NCBI GenBank assembly: GCA_029783825.1
Contig: JAREIK010003090.1
Location: forward strand, 193,862 to 257,861
Direction: 5' to 3'
Source of the DNA: Sapria himalayana
Taxonomy: Eukaryota > Streptophyta > Magnoliopsida > Malpighiales > Rafflesiaceae
DNA length: 64,000 bases
The position numbers and the translations under genes are program-made. Below the pieces are notes generated by a model, which saw only the letters and a list, made by a program, of their open reading frames with translations, had not been told where the DNA came from and did no database searches. Below are positions 52,840 to 64,000 of the stretch, piece by piece. Positions within the stretch are counted from its first letter, which is position 1. The number at the start of each line of letters is the position of its first letter.

Positions 52840-53030
52840 TCCTCATAATTAGTTTATGCATTTGTGCTAGCCTCTTCTGCGTGGTTTCGTAGCTGGATCT
52901 TGGAATGCTATCTGTCACGTCAAAGCTGCTAACTGTGACTCCATATAGGACATCTACTATTGCATTACATTCTTAATTTCTTTAATCTCATCATTCATTT
53001 CATTCATCTAATCATTCATTTCTTTCATTT
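52840..53030 (-). pseudogene. CACTA-3 second-gene C-terminus remnant
   Basis: Read on the minus strand, this matches the coiled-coil end of the CACTA-1 second gene (37640-37830): shared words include AATGATGAGAT, GAGGCTAGCAC and AATTATGAGGATGATTT, in the same order. The DUF4218, DUF4216 and most second-gene sequences that should lie between it and the N-terminal piece at 53030-53490 are missing. Confidence 0.7.
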
Positions 53031-53490
53031 TATATAACCAGGCCACAATGCATTATATATATAGCTTTAAGTATTTCGTAAAATTTCTGAGCTTTAGGAT
53101 TTGGTGGTTCATCCATGTAATCCATATTATAATCAGCACCAGCAGCTTCCATGACCATTCTATGGTATGTGTTTGATGCTTCTTCACCACATGCATATGA
53201 TTCACTACCCTCATTTCGGTCAATGTTCAGAGCCATTGTACTTTCCCTGTGATAAATCCAAACAAAATAATTTGGTACAAAGCCATATTAAGCCAAATAG
53301 TATCTTATAGTGTTATAATCATGAAAAAGGATATTCTGACACTTGTAGTTATTACATGGACACTTAATTTTTTCTCCATCCATCCATCTCGATTGACTAC
53401 ACGCAAAGTTGATGAAGGTTTCATGCCCACTCAAAAAATCTTAATTAAAAATTCCATTCATAAACTTTTTGTACATCTATTGATGATCTG
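53030..53490 (-). pseudogene. CACTA-3 transposase N-terminal fragment
   Basis: On the minus strand the frame reads KIKCPCNNYKCQNILFHDYN, YGFVPNYFVWIYH, MALNIDRNEGSE, then DEPPNPKAQKFYEILKA near 53060-53110. This is the N-terminal transposase-associated region of TNP2-type CACTA proteins, equivalent to 43.9-44.25 kb in CACTA-2. The family match ends at about 53060, and second-gene C-terminal sequence follows, so it is an internally deleted, non-autonomous derivative. Confidence 0.8.
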
Positions 53491-53734
53491 AACTCATTTT
53501 GTCCTATTTTATTTGCAAATAATAATGCTCAATCATTATTTTGAATAAAACATATAATTACTTCAAAATACACTAATAATTAAATAAAATTACTGACATA
53601 TGAATATTTAAAGATTAAATATTATGAATATCGAGGCAATGCATTTGTAGAATGCACAGTAATAGATAAATCATTTTTTAGCACAGTAAAGATTAATAGA
53701 TATCATGCTATTGCTAGTTATATAAAAATGTATA

Positions 53735-54850
53735 TAAAATATATGTTGTTAATTATATAATTAAATATAGTTATATATAATGTTTTTATAGTTATACATA
53801 TAGTCAAAGACAATTATTTATAGTTATATCTTTTTATACCTATAGTATATTTAGTTAAAAATAGAGTTATATAGAGTTAAACATATAGTTATATAAAGAT
53901 ATATTCATACAAGTAGTTATAAAAATTTATACATAAATGTGTATAAAGTTATAAGCAAATATATAGATTTATATATATGTATATATATATATATATGTAT
54001 ACATAGTTAGAAATATAGTAATATTTAATTATATAGAGTGTTACATAGTTATACAAATATTTATATATAGTTATATACATATAGTTAAACATAATGTTGT
54101 ATGTTGTTATATATGTAATTATAAATATAGTTACATGTGGTTATACATATAGTTACACATATAATAATACTTATATTTATACATGTAGGTATATATATTT
54201 TTTGATATAATTTTATATATTTATACATATAGTTATGTATAGGTATAGATATAGTATAATACATTTTTATATACTAATATATAAAAATATATATTAAATA
54301 TATTTTGTTAATTATATAATTAAATATAATTATGTATAATGTTTTTATAGTTATACATATAGTCAAAGACAATTATTTATAGGTATATGTTCTTATACTT
54401 ATAGTATATATAGTTAAAAATAGAGCTATATATAGTTAAACATAAAGATATATATAGATATATTAATACAAATATTTATAAGTTGTTATACATAAATGTA
54501 TAATAAGTTATAAACAGATTTATAGATTTAATTATATGAATACATATATGTATACATAGTTACAAATATAGTTATATTTAATTATATAGAGTATTACATA
54601 GTTATATAAATATTTATATATAGTTATACACATATAGTTATAAATGTGTATGTAGTTAAAGATATAGTTATATATATCATTTTTATTGTTATACACATAG
54701 TAAAATACAATTATATAAAGTTATATATTATTATACATATAGTATATTATTTTAGAAATATCGTTATATAGAATTATACATATAGTTATATATTATTATA
54801 TAGTTAAAAAATAGTTATGTATAGTTATAAATATAGTTATAAAAATAATT
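53735..54850. repeat. Tandem AT-rich repeat, unit about 559 bp, two copies
   Basis: TGTTAATTATATAATTAAAT starts near 53743 and recurs near 54305 (as TTGTTAATTATATAATTAAA). The copies then share ATAGTCAAAGACAATTATTTATA, a cluster of TAGTTA words and TTACATAGTTATA in order. A third copy in the same orientation lies at 1-500. Function unknown; it is part of the 5' region of the leftward CACTA-3. The left arm lacks an obvious tandem counterpart. Confidence 0.75.
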
Positions 54851-54899
54851 TCCATAATTATACATATTGTTATAAATACTTCTATATATAATATCATAT

Positions 54900-57100
54900 G
54901 ATTATATATTTATACAAGTGTTTAGATACAATATTTGTGTTTAAAATATTTTTATAAATGTTACCTATAAATAAATATATTTATGAAACACTTTTATAAA
55001 TATTATATTGTATATATATCACATTTATTTAAACATTATATATATTATATATTTATATAAAAATTAATAGGTTATATAAATGTTTACAAAAATGTATGAA
55101 CATTTTATATGTTATATAATTGTAATATAAAAAATTATATAAATGGATAATTTTATGTAAATGTTGTATATATATTTATAAAGAGTAATACATATGTATA
55201 AATATTTATATATAACATTAAATTTATATATAAACATATCAATGTTTATATATAATTTAATACGTTTATATATATTAAAGTATAGACATTTATATATAAT
55301 GTCATCTGATAATATAAATGTATAAAAGTTTATATATAATGTATTATGTTTATAATATTTTTGGAAACAACAAAAATAGAACTTATAAATATTAAGTTTG
55401 TTTTTTCATAAGTTGCAGAAGCAACAAACATTAAGCTTAATTTTTTTTCTTAAGTTACAGAAGCAGAAAACTATATGCAAACATTTAGTATTTGAAATCC
55501 ATTAAACCATAAAAAATTAAACAGTAAAAGAACAAAGTTTACACTAACCATTTATTGTCTCATTAATGGTGCAAGTCAAAATCATATAAGTGATATGAAA
55601 ATAGAAACAAATAGAAGAAAAAAGAATAAAAATTGGTGGAAAATAAAAAAAAATAAAATCCAAATATTTGTAAAAACCAAACTCTACCTGTGGTAATCAA
55701 ATTGAGAAAGACTGATAAATAAATAAATATATATATATATATAGCATTCCTAAGGAGAAAAGCATTGATAATATTACATGGTAACAAGAAGAGGTAGATT
55801 TTGTAGGTTGCTCCCATAGTCCAGTTTTGCTTCTGATCTCTTTGTCGTTGAAAGATAAAAAAATTTAAGTGTTTAATGGTTAGTGTAAACTTTTTAAGAA
55901 TTCAATTTAATTTTTATTAATATAATATGAATTAATTATAAAGGCATAAAATTTGAATCTTTTTGTCATTATAAATTTGAATCTTTTAAGTGTTCATTTA
56001 ATAACTACACTAAGATAATTATTTTTTATATCATCAATTTTTTGTGATGTAATTAAAACATCTATGTATTAATATTTAAATATCAATCTAGTTTCTTTTA
56101 AATTTAATGAAAAAATGAATTTTTTTATAATTCAAAATTTTTAAATCTGTTAGTCAATATTTTTTTATAGATTCCTATAATAATAAAAATATTCTTTTTA
56201 TTTTAAATAATATAAATATTTACTTATCTATTCGTTAATTCATATATTTTTATAATTTTTATTAGTTAATCAAACAATTATTTAATTTAGCTTTATATCA
56301 GTAGTAATTTTTATTAATGTTTATTTATTTATTGAAATATTTTAAAAATTATTATAATTATATAATAAATTATATAATGTTTTTTAATACAAATATTTAA
56401 ATATCATAATTATAAATATCAGACACATATTTGGTATACTTTTTTAAATAATTTATAATCAAAAAATTAGTTTTTTAGTGTTATTTAAAATAAATTTTTA
56501 ATAGTATTAATATATTTATTAAATTTTTTATTTATAATATCATATTTATATAATTATATGAGTAGATTGTGTCTTTCAAGGATCACTCACTATAAACTAT
56601 GACATATCTGTACTATAAAAAATTATATAAAATATTAAAATAAATAATGCTTAAAAAAATTAAATCATTAAAGATTAGCGATGGAAATTGTTACTAGCCC
56701 AAATAGCTAGGGTAAAATGCCTAGCAAAATGTAGATTTTTTGAGAAAATAAATATTTAAGGAAAAATTGCTTCCAATTATATATAAAATCATACAAAAAT
56801 AAATTTAGATAATTATTTAGCGATAGATTTTGTTTTGTTATAATTAGCCAAGGAAATTCTGTCACTAAATCAAGTGCTAAAATTCCAGCTTTTCTTTATG
56901 CAAATATCTACGATAAAAATTGCGATGGAAAATTTTCAATCGAACATTTCTATAGCTAATCCATAACTTATTCATCGTATTATTTAAATTTAATGTAAAA
57001 TCAATCATCTCTTGTTATTCCCTAGCTAATCCTTCGCTAATTAGCTAGGGATTTTATGCCTAGCTAAATTTTCATAACTAAATAGTCATTTTTTGTAGTT
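54900..57100 (-). repeat. Right inverted arm (5' region of leftward CACTA-3)
   Basis: Inverted homologue of 27903-30540. The terminal 420 bp are rich in TAGCTA/CTAGC and GCGATGGAA words. The end itself (TTTTTTGTAGTT, 57089-57100) is a CACTA-like terminus with its first C changed. Open frame 55563-55817 on the minus strand begins MGATYKIYLF and has a matching, more broken counterpart in the left arm (GGGAGCAACCTA near 29662). This might be the remnant of a short leader exon, but it is largely low complexity and is not called as a gene. Confidence 0.78.
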
Positions 57101-57104
57101 ATAG

Positions 57105-57136
<32 letters not shown>

Positions 57137-60100
57137 ATAGACAAATAGATAGAGAGATAGATGATAGATAAATAGATTGAGAGATAGATTGTTAGATAGA
57201 TAAATAGATAGAAAGATAGGTATATAGATAGACAGATAGATTAAGAGACAGATAGATAGATAAATAGATGGAAAAATAGATAGATAGATAGATATATAGA
57301 TAGATAGATAGACATATAGATAATAGATGAATAGATGAATAGATGAATATATGAATAGATAAATTGATAGATAATGATAGATAGATATATAGATATATAG
57401 ATAGATAGATAAATAGATAGATTAATAGACATATAGATATTTAGACAAATAGGTAGATAGAAAAATAGATTGAAAAATAGATAGAAAGATAGACAAATAA
57501 GTAGATAGGTAGATATATAGATTGATAGATAGAAAGATAGAAAGATAGAAAGATAGTAAGATAGACAGATAGATATATAGACATATAAAAAGATAGATAG
57601 ATAGACAGATAGATAGACAGATAAATATATAGATGATAGAGAGATAGATAGATATACATATATAGAGATAGACAGAAAGGTAGATAGATAATTATATAGA
57701 TAGATAGATAGATAGACAGATAGACAGATAGACAAATAGAAAGAAAGAAAGATAGATAGATAAATTGATATTTAGATAGAGAGATAGATAAATAGGTAGA
57801 AAGATAAATAGAAAAATAGATAGACACATAGATAGATAGATAGGTACACAATTAGGTATATAGACAGATACATAGATAGACAGATAGAGAGAGATATATA
57901 TATATATATATATAGATAGATATATAGACTAGATAGAAAGATATGTAGATAGGTAGATAGGGAGATAGATAGATTGATAGAAAAAAATATAGATATACAG
58001 ATAGAAAGATAGATCAATAGAAAGAAAGATAGATATATAGATAAATAGATAGAAAAATAGACAGATAGATAGTAAGATAGATAGATAGATAGATATATAG
58101 ATATATAGATATATAAATAAAAATAGATAAATAGATATAGAGACAGATAGACAGATATATAGATAGACATATTTATAGATAGATAGTTTGACAGATAAAT
58201 ATTTGATTGATAGAAAGAGAAACAGAAAGATAGATAGATAGATAGAGAGATAGAGTGATAGACAGATAAGCAGATAGACAAATAGACATTTAGACAGATA
58301 GACATATAGATAGATATATAGATAGGTAGATATGAAGATAAGCATAAATGTGGAAAGAAATATAAAAAGAATAACAGATAGACAGATAAACCGATAGATA
58401 GATATTTAGCTAGATAGTTAGAGATATATAGAGATAGATAGATAGACATATAAACAAGCAAACAAATTGACAGATAGACAGATGATAGATAAACATATAG
58501 ATAGATAGAAAGACAAAATAGATAGATGGACAGACATACAGATAGATAGATAATCGTATAGTCTAAAAGATGTATAGACGGATAGACAAATAGATAGATA
58601 GATAGATAGATAGATAAATAGAAAGATTTACAGATATTCAGATAGATAGATAAAGAAATAGATAGAAACACAAATAGATAGATAGGTAGATAGAAAAAAT
58701 GATAGATAGATATAATGATAAACATTTATATATTTAGCAAAATTGATAGGTAAAAAAAAGACAAATAGATAAAAAAACAAATAGATATATTGATAATTTG
58801 GCAGATAGGTAGATAGGTAGATAGACAAATAGATAGATAGATAGATAGACTAATAGAAGGATATACAGATAGAAAGATAGACAGCTAGATAGATATACAG
58901 ATAGAAATATAGACAAATAAATTGACAGATAGATAGCTATACATATAAATAGATAGACAAATAGATAGATAGATAGATAGATAAATAGATATACAGATTG
59001 AAATATAGGCAGACAAATAGATAGACAGACAAATAGATAGATATATAGAGAGATAAATAGATACATAGTCAGATAGAAAGATAGATAGATAGAAAGATTG
59101 ATAGATAAACAGAAAGAGATATAGACAATTAAGAATAAAGACGGATAGATAGACAGATAGATAGATATATACATAGAGAGATAGATATATAGATGAGATA
59201 AACAAATAGACAAATTGCCAGATAGATAAATAGTCTGACAGATATATTGATAGATAGATGAATAGTTTCATAGATAGTCTAACAGATAGATATGCAGATA
59301 TATAGAAAGATATATTGATAGAAATATAGATAGATATATAGATATATAGATATATAGATTGAGAGATAGACATATAGAAAGAAAGATAGATAGATAGGTA
59401 GATAGACTGATAGATAGATAGATAGATAGAAAAATAGATAAAAAATAGACATATAATTAGATGGAGAGATAGATAGACATATAGATAGGTTGATAGACAT
59501 TTAGTCATTTAGATACATAGACACATAGACAGATACATAGACATATATATATATATATATAGATATACATATAGGAAGATAGGTAGAAAGATAGAGAGAT
59601 AGATAGACATATGGACAAATAAAGAGATAGAAAGATAGATAGATAGAAAAATAGATAGATATATAAATAGACAGATAGACATACAGATAGACTGATAGAT
59701 ATATAGTCAGATAGATACATAGATAAACAAATAATTAGACAGATAGATAGATAAACAGATATACATTCTGATAGATAAACATATATATAGATAGATAGAT
59801 AGACAGATAGAAAAATATATAGATAAAAAGATATATAGATAGACAAATAGATAAATTGATAGATTACATAAAGATAGATATACAGATAGAGAGGTCGAAA
59901 AGTAGATAGGTAGATAGATAAATAGATATATAGATAGATAGATAGACAGACAAATAGATAGATAGATAGATAGATAAACAAAAGATAGATAGATAGACAG
60001 ATAGAAAGATAGATAGAAAGACATAGAAAGAGAAATAGATAGATAGAAAGATAGAGAGATAAATAAACAGATAAATAGATAGATAATTAAATCGATAGAT

Positions 60101-63100
60101 TGATCGATAGATCGATATATAGACAGATAGATTGACTGATAGATAGATAGATAGATATAAAGATATAAATAAAGAAAGAAAGCTAGATAGATAGATATTT
60201 GATTAGATAGATAGATTAACAAATATATAAACAGATTGATTGAAAGAAAGATAGATAAATAAAATAGATAGATTGATTTAATGATAAATAGCTATATAGA
60301 GGGATAGAAAGATTGATATTTAGATAGATAAATTAAATAGATCGATAAATACATAGATATATAGATAAACATATAAACAAATAAATAGATAGACTTATAA
60401 ACAGATAGATAGATAAACAAAAAGATAGATAGAGAGATATATAGATAGATAAATAGAAAGATAGAAATATATAGAAAAAGATAGATAGACAAATATACAT
60501 ATAGATCGATAGACATATAGACAAATAGACAGATTGATAGATAGACAGATTGATTGATTGATTGATTGATATTTAGATAGATAAATAAATAAATAAATAA
60601 ATAATATATATATATATATATAAAGATAGGCAGATATATAGAATAATAGATAGATAGATAGATAGATCGATAAAAAGAAATAAAGAAAGATAGATAAATT
60701 GATAGAATTAAAGAAAGATACATAAAAGATAGAAAGATAGTTAGATGAATATGCATATTGATAAATAGTTAGATATATAGATAGTTAGATAGTAACATAG
60801 TTAGATTGATAAATAAATAGGTAGATATATATATATATATATGGAGAGATAAATAGATAGGGAGATAGATAGATATATAGAGATAGAAAGATAAATAGAT
60901 AGGCAAAAAGATAAATAGATAAATACTTACATACATAGATAGATAGATAGATACACAGATAAATAGATAGAAAAATAGACAAATAGATGGATGTATGGAT
61001 GGATGGATAGAAATAAAGATAAATAGATTAAGAAAAAAATAAATTGATCAATAGAAATATAGATAGACAAATATATAGATAGATAGATATATAGATATAT
61101 AGATAGATAAACATATAAATAAATAGAAAGATAGATAGATACCTGACATATAGATAATTAGACAGATAGATAATTAGATAGATAGATAGATTGCCAAATA
61201 GATAGATAGACAGACAGGATAGATAGATAGATAGTTAAATAGATAAATAGATAGAATGATAGAGAGATAGACATATAGATTGATAGATAGATAGACACAT
61301 ATATAAATAGATAAAAAAGACATAAATAAATAGATAGATAGGTAGATAGATAAATAAAGATATAGATAGATAGGTAGACAAATAAATAGATATGTAGATA
61401 GATAAATAGACAAATAGACAGATAAAATCATATAGATAGATAGATATATATATATATAGATAGACTAATATATAAATTACATATAGACAGATTGATAGAT
61501 AGACACGTCAACAAGTAGACATGTAGATAGATCGATAGATAGATAGACATATAAACAATTAGATAGATAGTTAGAGAGACATATAAAAACATAGATAGAA
61601 AGACATATAGAAAGACAAATAAAAAGATAGATATATAGATAGATAGATAAATAGATTAAAAATTAAATAGATAGAGAGATTGATAGATAGACATATAGAC
61701 AGATAGAAAGATTGAAAGATATAAAGAAAGAAATAAAGATAGATAGATAGATAGATTGATTGATAGGATACAAATAAATAGATTGACGGATAGATAGATA
61801 AATAGATAGATAGATAAATAGATAGATATATGGTTAGAAATATTTATATATAGATAGAAAAATAGATAGATAGATAGATAGACTTATAAATAGATATACA
61901 TATAAACAAAAAGATAGATAGACAAATAGATAGATATATAAATACACAGATAGATATATAGATAGATAGATAAGTAGATAGAAAAATAGATAGATAAATA
62001 GATAACAAATAGGTAGATAGACAAACAGATAAATTGATTGATCACATACAAAAATCAAAAGATAAATTGATATATAGATAGAAATGTAGATAGATATATA
62101 GATAGAAGATTAATAAATTAATAAAAAGAAATAATTAAATAAATAAATATAGAAAAATTTATTAATAGATACACAGATAGAAAGAAAGATAGATAGATAA
62201 ATTGATTGAAGATAGAAAGATATATTGATGGATAGAAAGATTGATAAATAGATATATAGTAGAAATTTAGATAGTTAGATAATTAGATACATAGAGAGAT
62301 AGAGATATATATATAGATAGAAATATAAATAGATAGATAGATCGGCAGAATATTTGATAGACAAATATATAAATGGATAGATAAATAGACACATAGACAT
62401 ATATATAGATAATTTTTAAATAGATATATAGATAAATACCTAGAAAGATAGATAATTATACAGATAATTATATAGATATATAGATTTACATATAGATATA
62501 TAGATAGATAGGATGATTGATCAATGATAAACATATAGATAGATAAATAGATAGATAGAAAGAAAGTTAAATAGAAAGATAAATAGTTAGATTGATATAT
62601 AGTTAGGCAGATAGACATATAGATAAAGAGATAGACAGACATCGAGATAGATAGATAGATAGAAAGGAATATAGAAAGATCGATAGATAGAAAAATAGAT
62701 AGATTAATAGACAGATAGATAGATAGATTGATTGATAGACAAACAAATAGACAAATATACAGATAGAAGATATGTAGATGGATAGAATGAAATATACATA
62801 GATAGATAGAGAAATAAATAAATCGATAGATAGAAAGATAGATAGACAAATAGTAGATAAATAGATAGATAAATAGACATATAGATAGATATACATATAA
62901 ATAGATATAAAGATAGAAAGATAGAAAGATTCCAAGACATATAGATAATTAGACAGATAGATAATTAGATAAATCGATTGGTTGACAGATAGATAGATAA
63001 ACATATAGATAGATAGAATGATTAATTGATCGATTGATAGAGATATAGATAGATAGATAAATAGATAGATAGATAGTTAAAATAGATAGAAATATAGAAT

Positions 63101-64000
63101 GATTGAGAGATAGAAAGAAAGATTTATAAATAAATAGACATATAAATAAATAGACATACATACATATAGTTAGATAGATAGAAATGTAGATAGATAAATA
63201 GTGAGATAGATATATAGACAAATAGATAGATAGATAGTCAGATATAAAAATCGACAAATAGATAGATAAAATGATATACAAATAGATAGATAGATAGATA
63301 TATAGATTACTTATAGACATATTGATAGATAGACACATCAACAAGTAGACAAGTAAACAATTAGATAGATAGATAGATATAACGATAGATAGATAGACAG
63401 AAAAATAGATAGATAGATATTTAGAGAGATATATAGAAAGTCATATAGAAATACAAATATAAACACACACACACCACACACACATATATATATATATATA
63501 GATAGACAGACAGACAAATAAATAGATAGATAGATAAAAATTGAAAATTAAATAGATAGATAGATCGACAGATAGACATATAGATAGATTATAAGATATA
63601 ACGAAAGAAAGATAGATAGATAAATAAATAGATTTATAGATAGATTTACAGATAGATAAATAGATAGATTGACAGATAGATAGATAAATAGATAGATTGA
63701 TTGATAGATAAATAGGTAGATAGAAAGATAAATAGTGAGATATATGGATAGAAATATTTATATATAGAAAAATTGATAGATCGATAGATAGATAGATAGG
63801 CTAATATACATAAAATCAGATTGATAGATAGACATATAAATAAATATACAGGTAAAGAAATAGATAGATAAACAAATAGACAGATTGATAAATAGACAGA
63901 TATATAAATAGACAGATAGATAGATAAGAAGATATACAAATAGATAGAAAATTAGATTGACAAATAGACAGATAGACAGACAGATAGATAGATTAGACAG
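57101..64000. repeat. Degenerate GATA array, right part
   Basis: GATA on the + strand, continuing past the window end. Composition is as in the left array, with TA runs near 57895-57914 and 59546-59562 and an AC/CAC tract at about 63463-63483. No genes are seen; all long minus-strand open frames (up to 317 codons at 57772-58725) are stop-free TATC repeat translation. Confidence 0.93.
61144..64000. repeat. About 1.8-kb segmental duplication in the right array
   Basis: The phrase GACATATAGATAATTAGACA (plus GATAGATAATTAGATA) at 61144 recurs at about 62936, 1792 bp later. A GATAGATAGACACGTCAACA phrase near 61494 recurs with one change near 63324 (about 1830 bp), and a GATATATGG...AGAAATATTTATATATAG phrase near 61826 recurs near 63740. 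The second copy runs off the window. Confidence 0.72.

Larger units (their letters stand above)
27903..57100. mobile_element. 29-kb block of nested/inverted CACTA elements inside the GATA array
   Basis: The array stops at about 27902 and resumes in the same orientation at 57101. The right boundary reads TTTTTTGTAGTT on the + strand, so the complementary strand starts AACTACAAAAAA, one base from the CACTAC terminus of the CACTA superfamily. The left boundary (TAAAAAAATTAT) is more decayed. The two arms are diverged inverted copies over more than 2 kb, far longer than CACTA terminal repeats, so they are best read as the 5' parts of two family members in opposite orientation. Inside are relics of three CACTA transposase regions. 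No target duplication can be picked out with confidence. Confidence 0.75.

Noticed and set aside
53249..53491. Plus-strand 80-codon frame
   Set aside because: Complement of the CACTA-3 N-terminal transposase fragment on the minus strand, which has recognisable cysteine and FVPNYFVWIYH motifs.
27903..57100. A single giant Mutator-like element with very long terminal inverted repeats
   Set aside because: The coding relics are CACTA (TNP2, DUF4218, DUF4216), not MULE. The right terminus is CACTA-like, and no 8-9 bp target duplication is visible in the flanks. Not fully excluded for the arms alone.
57772..58725. A 317-codon minus-strand open frame of Tyr-Leu-Ser-Ile residues, and dozens of similar frames across the arrays
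   Set aside because: TATC repeats contain no stop in any frame, so overlapping frames open together in two or three registers. Composition is just the repeat translated; no domains, no codon bias and no promoter context.

Overview
The window looks like repeat-dominated DNA from a flowering plant. The evidence is two CACTA-type reading regions with the plant TNP2/DUF4218/DUF4216 architecture plus a second TNPA-like gene, an angiosperm-type hAT element, and captured fragments of plant-like host genes (SWIB domain, PP2A catalytic subunit). The species cannot be told from the sequence, and I see no intact host gene, tRNA or rRNA.

Layout. Positions 1-1745 are AT-rich, transposon-derived DNA. Positions about 1746-27902 are a very long degenerate GATA tetranucleotide array (GATA on the + strand) with embedded AC, TA and GAGA tracts and higher-order duplications. 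A hAT transposon (18004-21491, perfect 8-bp target duplication) interrupts it. Positions about 27903-57100 are a 29-kb block of CACTA DNA inserted in the array. Positions 57101-64000 resume the array in the same orientation and run off the window.

The 29-kb block has outer arms (27903-about 30540 and about 54900-57100) that are diverged inverted copies of each other. The left arm leads into a rightward, decayed CACTA element (transposase relics 33370-37715) carrying captured SWIB and PP2A fragments. The right arm leads into a leftward, internally deleted relative (53490-52840) carrying a piece resembling a uridine-kinase-family exon and at least one unidentified coding piece. Between them lie a 2.8-kb array in the opposite orientation (TATC on the + strand, 40070-42860) and a better preserved rightward CACTA element (about 43.8-49.5 kb), followed by a small ACCGACC-rich non-autonomous element or element end (49666-50228).

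Nothing here appears to be a working gene: the hAT frame has three in-frame stops and the CACTA frames have many stops and frameshifts. The long open frames rich in Tyr-Leu-Ser-Ile across the arrays are a property of TATC repeats, which have no stop codon in any frame, and are not annotated as genes. The most informative observations are the inverted array between inverted CACTA copies (suggesting an inversion), different host fragments in related elements, and a paralogous empty site for the hAT insertion only 308 bp away. Homologies were recognised by reading; no database search or alignment was run.
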